A DNA stretch of 18,088 nucleotides from CAYSIX01 sp964431205 (GTDB lineage Bacteria > Planctomycetota > Phycisphaerae > Phycisphaerales > Phycisphaeraceae). This document shows positions 14,996-18,088 of the stretch, piece by piece. Under the pieces are notes generated by a model that made no database searches, was not told the DNA's origin, and worked only from the letters and a program-made list of their open reading frames with translations. The stretch is taken from assembly GCA_964431205.1 (NCBI GenBank), contig CAYSIX010000064.1:1-18088 (forward strand), read 5' to 3'. Both the position numbers and the translations under genes were made by a program. The first letter of the stretch is position 1. The number at the start of each line of letters is the position of its first letter.

Positions 14996-15058
14996 GTCGC
15001 GGCTCCGTCCGAAAAGGTTGCGCCCCCACCGTGTCCGGCGATCGACAGACCGCCCGAT

Positions 15059-15083
15059 CGGCACAACCGTCAGGACCGCTATC
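15059..15083 (-). promoter_or_regulatory. Conserved leader block upstream of wzm
   Basis: On the minus strand this reads GATAGCGGTCCTGACGGT followed by TGTGCCG. TCCTGACGGT-y-GTG-m-CG matches the leader of the GT2 gene at 30-950 (15 of 17 bases), with GGGCG also aligned three bases later. It lies 64 nt before the wzm start. It may be an operator or part of a promoter for the operon; function is inferred only from conservation. Confidence 0.4.
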
Positions 15084-15327
15084 GTCGAGACCGGGGCCTC
15101 ACTTGACCGCCGCCCCCTCGTCTCCGCCGCGCCCCGATAAACGCTGCGATCCCAAGGCCCACCGGCCATGTCCCCGATCGGGCCGGTTCCCGCCGCGCCG
15201 CGTGCGAGCCGTACACCGCGCGGCGAGCGGGCGAGCGCTTGTTTTTTGCGCGCTGCCGGTCGATCTCACCGCCGCGAGCATGGCGTTCCCCGCCTCGCGG
15301 GCCCGGACCCGCCACCGGGTCGGCTCC

Positions 15328-15343
15328 TGGCACGAAAATTGCA
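15328..15343 (+). promoter_or_regulatory. Sigma-54 (RpoN) promoter, near-perfect consensus
   Basis: TGGCACGAAAATTGCA matches the -24/-12 consensus TGGCACG-N4-TTGCA at every defined base. GG (15329-15330) and GC (15341-15342) are exactly ten bases apart. Transcription should start near 15354 and read into the HAD phosphatase gene. Activation by a bacterial enhancer-binding protein is expected; no clear activator site was recognised. Confidence 0.85.
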
Positions 15344-15358
15344 CAGCATTGGCCGTCT

Positions 15359-15395
15359 CCAACCACCCCCACCGCGCGCCGGCGCACGTGGTTGG
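15359..15395 (+). other. First hairpin of the sigma-54 leader RNA
   Basis: CCAACCAC (15359-15366) pairs perfectly with GTGGTTGG (15388-15395), with a further short GCGC stem possible in the loop. It begins about five nucleotides after the predicted transcription start. Confidence 0.5.
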
Positions 15396-15401
15396 CCTCC
15401 C

Positions 15402-15433
15402 GGAGCCGCGACGGGGAACACGGACGCGGCTCC
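15402..15433 (+). other. Second hairpin of the sigma-54 leader RNA
   Basis: GGAGCCGCG (15402-15410) pairs perfectly with CGCGGCTCC (15425-15433) around a 14-nt loop. There is no T-tract after it. It lies about 28 bases before the ribosome site of the HAD gene, so it may stabilise the message or act as an attenuator; this is inference. Confidence 0.5.
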
Positions 15434-15469
15434 ACGCACCGGGAACCCTCACCCTCAAGGCAAGGACGG

Positions 15470-16285
15470 ATGCCAATGCTTGGCGTATTGATCGACATGG
15501 ACGGCGTGATCTACCGAGGCAATCAACTGATCGGCGGCGCCGAACGCTTCGTGCACGAGCTGATGACCGAAGGCGTGCCGTTCCTGTTCCTGACCAACAA
15601 CTCCCAGCGGACGCGGCGCGACGTGGCGATCAAGCTCAACCGCCTGGGCATCCACGCCCGCGAGGAGCACGTGTTCACCTGCGCGATGGCGACCGCGCGG
15701 TTCCTGGCCAGCCAGAAGCCCGACGGCACGGCGTTCGTCCTCGGCGACAGCGGGCTCATGACCGCCCTGCACCGCAATGGCTACGCCATCGTCGACCGCG
15801 ATCCGGATTACGTCGTGGTCGGCGAGGGGCGCACCTTCACCTTCGAGATGCTCGAGCAGGCCACGAACATGGTCCTGGCCGGCGCCAAGCTCGTCGCCAC
15901 CAACCTCGACCCCAACTGCCCGACCCACTCCGGCACGCGGCCCGGCTGCGGCGCCATCGTCGCCCTGCTCGAGAAAGCCACCGGCGTCCAGGCCTTCAGC
16001 GTCGGCAAGCCCTCGCCCCTGATGTTCCGCGGCGCGCGCAAGCACCTGGGCCTCGACGCCGCCAGCACCGTCATGATCGGTGACACCATGGACACCGACA
16101 TCGTCGGCGGCGTGCAGCTCGGCTACCGCACCGTCCTGACCCTCACCGGCGGAACCCGTCGCGAAGACCTCGGCCGCTTCGCCTTTCAGCCCGACCTGAT
16201 CGTCGAATCGATCGACCAGCTCAGCGTCGGTTGCCTGCGAAGCCTCGTCGGCGAGGAGCCGGCGCTGGCGCGCCAGGCCGGCTGA
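15470..16285 (+). CDS. HAD-superfamily hydrolase, NagD-like (class IIA)
   Basis: Predicted 271-residue cytoplasmic phosphatase. Motif I is LIDMDGVIYRG (nucleophile Asp in DMDG), motif II is FLFLTNNS, and the C-terminal part has VGKPSPLMF with the motif III Lys and MIGDTMDTDIVGG with the motif IV acidic residues. The cap between motifs II and III is of the class IIA alpha/beta type found in NagD, AraL and phosphoglycolate or pyridoxal-phosphate phosphatases. Two starts are possible: ATG 15470 (four bases after AAGG) and ATG 15476 (nine bases after AAGGA, giving MLGVLIDMDG); the second has better spacing. It is transcribed away from the polysaccharide operon, under the sigma-54 promoter at 15328. 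It could be a sugar-phosphate phosphatase serving the pathway or a nitrogen-linked housekeeping enzyme; sequence alone does not decide. It ends in ARQAG. Confidence 0.92.
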   Translation: MPMLGVLIDMDGVIYRGNQLIGGAERFVHELMTEGVPFLFLTNNSQRTRRDVAIKLNRLGIHAREEHVFTCAMATARFLASQKPDGTAFVLGDSGLMTALHRNGYAIVDRDPDYVVVGEGRTFTFEMLEQATNMVLAGAKLVATNLDPNCPTHSGTRPGCGAIVALLEKATGVQAFSVGKPSPLMFRGARKHLGLDAASTVMIGDTMDTDIVGGVQLGYRTVLTLTGGTRREDLGRFAFQPDLIVESIDQLSVGCLRSLVGEEPALARQAG

Positions 16286-16288
16286 CAA

Positions 16289-16316
16289 GGCCCGTCGCCT
16301 CTCGCCACGCCGGGCC
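16289..16316. terminator. Weak hairpin between convergent HAD and DUF389 genes
   Basis: GGCCCG (16289-16294) pairs with CGGGCC (16311-16316) across a 16-nt loop in the 58-bp gap between the two stop codons. There is no T-tract, and GC-rich DNA gives such stems by chance, so this is only a candidate. Confidence 0.25.
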
Positions 16317-16343
16317 CTGAGCCGACGCCGCGGCGCGATCGCC

Positions 16344-17390
16344 TCAGCGCATCGCGTGGTTCGCGATCAGGATGATCGCCACCAGCAGCGCCAGCAGCCC
16401 CAGCCACACCGCGGCGGCGAGCTTGACCATCCGCTTCGCCCGCTCGGCCTCCCACCGGTGCCGCGGCTGCACGCCCTGGAACAGGAACGTGCCCACCCCG
16501 GCGAGGTTCACGCAGATCACGTTCGTCGCCGTCAGCAGCAACGCCGACCACGCCATCGCCCACTGCCCGTCGCCCAGCAGCAGGCCCGTGGCCACCAGCG
16601 GCGGCAGCAGCGCCACCGCCACCATCACCCCCACCAGCGCCGCCGACAGCCCCGTCGTGAACGCCAGCGCCCCGGCGCTGCCCGCCGCCAACGCCAGGCC
16701 CACGTCGCTGACCGACACCCGCGTGCGGTTGGCGATCTGGTCCAACTGCGGGTCGAACGGCACCACCAGCCCGATCAGCACCGACACCGCCGCGGCCAAG
16801 ATCAGCCCCGCCGCGTTCACCCGCAACGCCGCTCGCGCCAGCTTCACGTCCCCCAGCGTCGTCGCCACCGACAGCGTCATGTTCGGCGTCAGCAGCGGCG
16901 CGATCACCATCGCCCCGATGATCACCGCCACGTCGTCGCGGATCAGTCCGATCGCCGCCACCACCGTCGAGAGCACGACCGTCACCAGGTACACGCGATT
17001 GACCGAAGCGGCGTCGGTCAGCTTCTGCGCCAGCTCGTCCACCGCCACGCGGTTCGGGTCCGTCGCGTCCGGATCGGTCGCCTCGTCGCCGCTCTTGCCG
17101 CCCTTGTCCCGCCGCTCGTTCTCTTTCGCGTCCTCGGGCAGCTCGGGCCGCGGCAGCGTCGCCGCCACCTCGAAGATCACCAGCCGGAACTTCGGATCGC
17201 TTTGAAACCGCGTCTCCAGCTCGCGGATCAGCGCCTCGCTCTGCTCGCTGGGCACCAGAACGCGAAGCAGATACAGCCCGCCCTCCAGCGGCTCACGCCA
17301 GACGCCCAGCAGGTCCAGCTCGTCCGACAGCGCCGCCAGCTCGGACGCCGACGCCTCAGGCACCATCATCTCGATCATGCGAAGAGCCAT
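16344..17390 (-). CDS. DUF389 / TIGR00341-family membrane protein
   Basis: Predicted 348-residue inner-membrane protein of unknown function. The N-terminal 80 residues form a small cytoplasmic domain (MIEMMVPEAS start, beta-alpha pattern). A charged linker rich in Asp, Glu and Lys (81-125) follows. The DUF389 core has VVLSTVVAAIGLIRDDVAVI (138-157), then IGAMVIAPLLTPNMTLSVA (158-176), the most typical family stretch. Further helices lie at about 190-212, 228-248, 250-272, 278-302 and 323-344. ALLPPLVATG (260-269) is also typical. The ATG at 17390 has AGGAG six bases upstream. It is convergent with the HAD gene and does not look functionally tied to the polysaccharide locus. It ends in NHAMR. 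Confidence 0.9.
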   Translation of the reverse strand: MALRMIEMMVPEASASELAALSDELDLLGVWREPLEGGLYLLRVLVPSEQSEALIRELETRFQSDPKFRLVIFEVAATLPRPELPEDAKENERRDKGGKSGDEATDPDATDPNRVAVDELAQKLTDAASVNRVYLVTVVLSTVVAAIGLIRDDVAVIIGAMVIAPLLTPNMTLSVATTLGDVKLARAALRVNAAGLILAAAVSVLIGLVVPFDPQLDQIANRTRVSVSDVGLALAAGSAGALAFTTGLSAALVGVMVAVALLPPLVATGLLLGDGQWAMAWSALLLTATNVICVNLAGVGTFLFQGVQPRHRWEAERAKRMVKLAAAVWLGLLALLVAIILIANHAMR

Positions 17391-17402
17391 CAGACGCTCC
17401 TG

Positions 17403-17416
17403 CCGGCGAACGCCGG
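17403..17416 (-). promoter_or_regulatory. Palindrome beside the DUF389 ribosome site
   Basis: CCGGCG-AA-CGCCGG is a near-perfect palindrome located one base upstream of the AGGAG site of the DUF389 gene. It may form a small hairpin next to the ribosome site or bind a dimeric regulator. In DNA this GC-rich it may be chance. Confidence 0.25.
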
Positions 17417-17585
17417 GCCCGCATTCTCGCTGACCAAGGCGCATTCGGCCAGCCCGCGCATGCCGGCTGCCGCTCGTGCGCGCGCCCGCACACGCTTCTC
17501 GTCACTTGCTCCGCGTCACCCGTGCCGTCCGCGACGGCCGGAGGTGCTGACGCGCCGAGGCTTTGCGCGATGGCGGCGTGACGCG

Positions 17586-17648
17586 GCGCACCGTTCGTGC
17601 GCACCACGGCAACCCTTCGGCCAAGGGTGAAGACCTGATGAGTTCAGG
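17586..17648. other. Three consecutive short hairpins, each with a 5-nt loop
   Basis: GCGCAC (17586-17591) pairs with GTGCGC (17597-17602), loop CGTTC. ACCCTT (17612-17617) pairs with AAGGGT (17623-17628), loop CGGCC. CCTGA (17634-17638) pairs with TCAGG (17644-17648), loop TGAGT. All stems are perfect and the loops are equal in length. It could be a structured RNA, a terminator complex or a protein-binding DNA site; no known family was recognised. Confidence 0.45.
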
Positions 17649-17795
17649 ATTCAAGGCGCAAGGTCGAGGATTAGTAGGTGGGAAACGGGCACGTCGGAAG
17701 CTGGAATGGGCGGGCGACGGCTTCACTGCGTCACCCCGTGGCTCGGCCTCTTGTCCACAACTGGTCTGGTTCGGGCAAGCGCGCCGGCCAAAGCG

Positions 17796-17830
17796 GACCA
17801 GTTTCGAGACCAGTTCGAGACCAGTTTCGA
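17796..17830 (+). repeat. Tandem 12-mer GACCAGTTTCGA, three copies
   Basis: Copies lie at 17796-17807, 17808-17818 (one T missing) and 17819-17830. An inverted half copy AACTGGTC lies at 17759-17766. The layout resembles an iteron or operator cluster but no regulator gene is nearby in the window. Confidence 0.7.
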
Positions 17831-17961
17831 GTTCGGAGTTTCGGGCGGGAGGCTGTGGGCCACTGGGCGGGCGGTACGAGGCGTTTCGGGGATCGATCCC
17901 GGCGAAGGCCGGTCGCGGCGATCCCGGTCATCACCGCGCGTCCGCCCAAACGGTCACATCA

Positions 17962-18007
17962 CCCAATCACCCAATCACCCAATCACCCAATCGCCAATCA
18001 CCAATCA
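17962..18007 (-). repeat. Octamer array CCCAATCA, four units plus two shortened units
   Basis: Units are CCCAATCA at 17962-17969, 17970-17977 and 17978-17985, CCCAATCG at 17986-17993, then two 7-base CCAATCA units to 18007. This is the same repeat family as the arrays in the GT2 gene at 3991-4127, in the orientation of the right-hand one. Confidence 0.85.
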
Positions 18008-18088
18008 GATGGGTCTCAGCCCGGTGCGGGGCGCCGAGCCGGGCAGGATGGGCTCGGAGACGCGGCGGCGGTCGTCGGTGCCGAGGAC
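18005..18088 (-). CDS. Possible 3' end of an unidentified minus-strand gene (partial)
   Basis: From the window edge the minus strand reads 27 codons (VLGTDDRRRVSEPILPG... to ...GLRPI) before a TGA at 18007-18005. The stop codon itself is formed by the last unit of the octamer repeat. GTDDRRRV faintly recalls the segment before some secreted trypsin-like protease domains, but the piece is too short to name. It may equally be non-coding. Confidence 0.3.
   Translation of the reverse strand, partial: VLGTDDRRRVSEPILPGSAPRTGLRPI

Larger units (their letters stand above)
14996..15469. other. Divergent intergenic region between wzm and the HAD phosphatase gene
   Basis: No gene of its own is seen. 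It holds the wzm leader on the minus strand (shared block at 15059-15083), a sigma-54 promoter on the plus strand (15328-15343) and a structured leader (15359-15433). Open frames through it in the wzm direction do not resemble known proteins. A T-run occurs at 15242-15247. Confidence 0.6.
17391..18007. other. Non-coding stretch with hairpins and repeats
   Basis: About 620 bases with no convincing gene; open frames here are short, in unusual composition and without family resemblance. It holds a small palindrome beside the DUF389 ribosome site (17403-17416), a run of three hairpins (17586-17648), a tandem GACCAG repeat (17796-17830) and the octamer array (17962-18007). Its right half has somewhat lower GC than the genes. 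The promoter of the DUF389 gene should be here, but no clear -35/-10 pair is visible. Confidence 0.5.

Noticed and set aside
14046..15029. Upstream extension of the wzt frame over wzm
   Set aside because: The extra residues are Ala/Gly/Arg-rich and lie in another phase of the wzm gene; the Wzt family starts at 14045.
14996..15169. Longer wzm starting at ATG 15169
   Set aside because: The GTG at 14995 has a well-spaced GGAG, and the extra N-terminus overlaps the conserved leader block and is not family-like.
17634..17690. CTGATGAG followed by GGAAAC, resembling the core of a hammerhead ribozyme
   Set aside because: The bases next to the two core segments cannot form stem II, and no stems I and III are present in the right places.
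17502..17949. Two short minus-strand frames of about 70 residues
   Set aside because: They run through the hairpins and tandem repeats, have no ribosome sites of note and no recognisable features.

Overview
The window is very GC-rich DNA with tightly packed genes, mostly TGA stops, and no rRNA, tRNA, transposase or CRISPR array. The gene set, a sigma-54 promoter and the style of the proteins fit a Gram-negative, envelope-polysaccharide-rich bacterium. A planctomycete (Phycisphaerae-like) is my best guess, but no marker gene here proves it.

Positions 30-14995 form a surface-polysaccharide locus. Eleven minus-strand genes run as one apparent operon from the ABC-2 permease wzm (start 14995) to a family 2 glycosyltransferase (end 3100). 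In order they are wzm, wzt, an FkbM methyltransferase, a glycosyltransferase-methyltransferase fusion, a class I methyltransferase, an ATP-grasp protein, a GT4 glycosyltransferase, a GT2 glycosyltransferase, two more FkbM methyltransferases and a last GT2. Junctions are tight (13-bp, 4-bp and 1-bp overlaps, otherwise gaps of 2-41 bp), so translational coupling is likely. Beyond it lie a plus-strand sulfotransferase (2242-3051) and two paralogous minus-strand GT2 genes (1169-2053, 30-950), each with its own leader. The inferred product is a methylated, sulfated glycan assembled in the cytoplasm and exported by Wzm/Wzt. No initiating sugar-phosphate transferase, polymerase or outer-membrane exporter is visible, so the locus probably continues to the left.

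Positions 14996-15469 are a divergent control region. It carries a near-perfect sigma-54 promoter and a strongly structured RNA leader reading into a HAD-family (NagD-like) phosphatase gene (15470-16285). A convergent DUF389 membrane protein gene (16344-17390) follows. Positions 17391-18007 seem non-coding but hold three consecutive 5-nt-loop hairpins, a tandem GACCAGTTTCGA repeat and an array of the octamer CCCAATCA. The last 84 bases may be the 3' end of another minus-strand gene.

The strongest unusual signal is that 12 of the 14 polysaccharide-locus proteins, from at least six unrelated families and on both strands, end in -[R/L/V/C]-Ala-Ala, often Arg-[Arg/Leu/Val]-Ala-Ala. This resembles ClpX-type C-terminal degrons (ssrA LAA, CtrA AA) and may be a shared turnover or targeting tag. 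A second signal is an octamer repeat array just after the start codon of the GT2 gene at 3100-4131, which could make that gene phase-variable.
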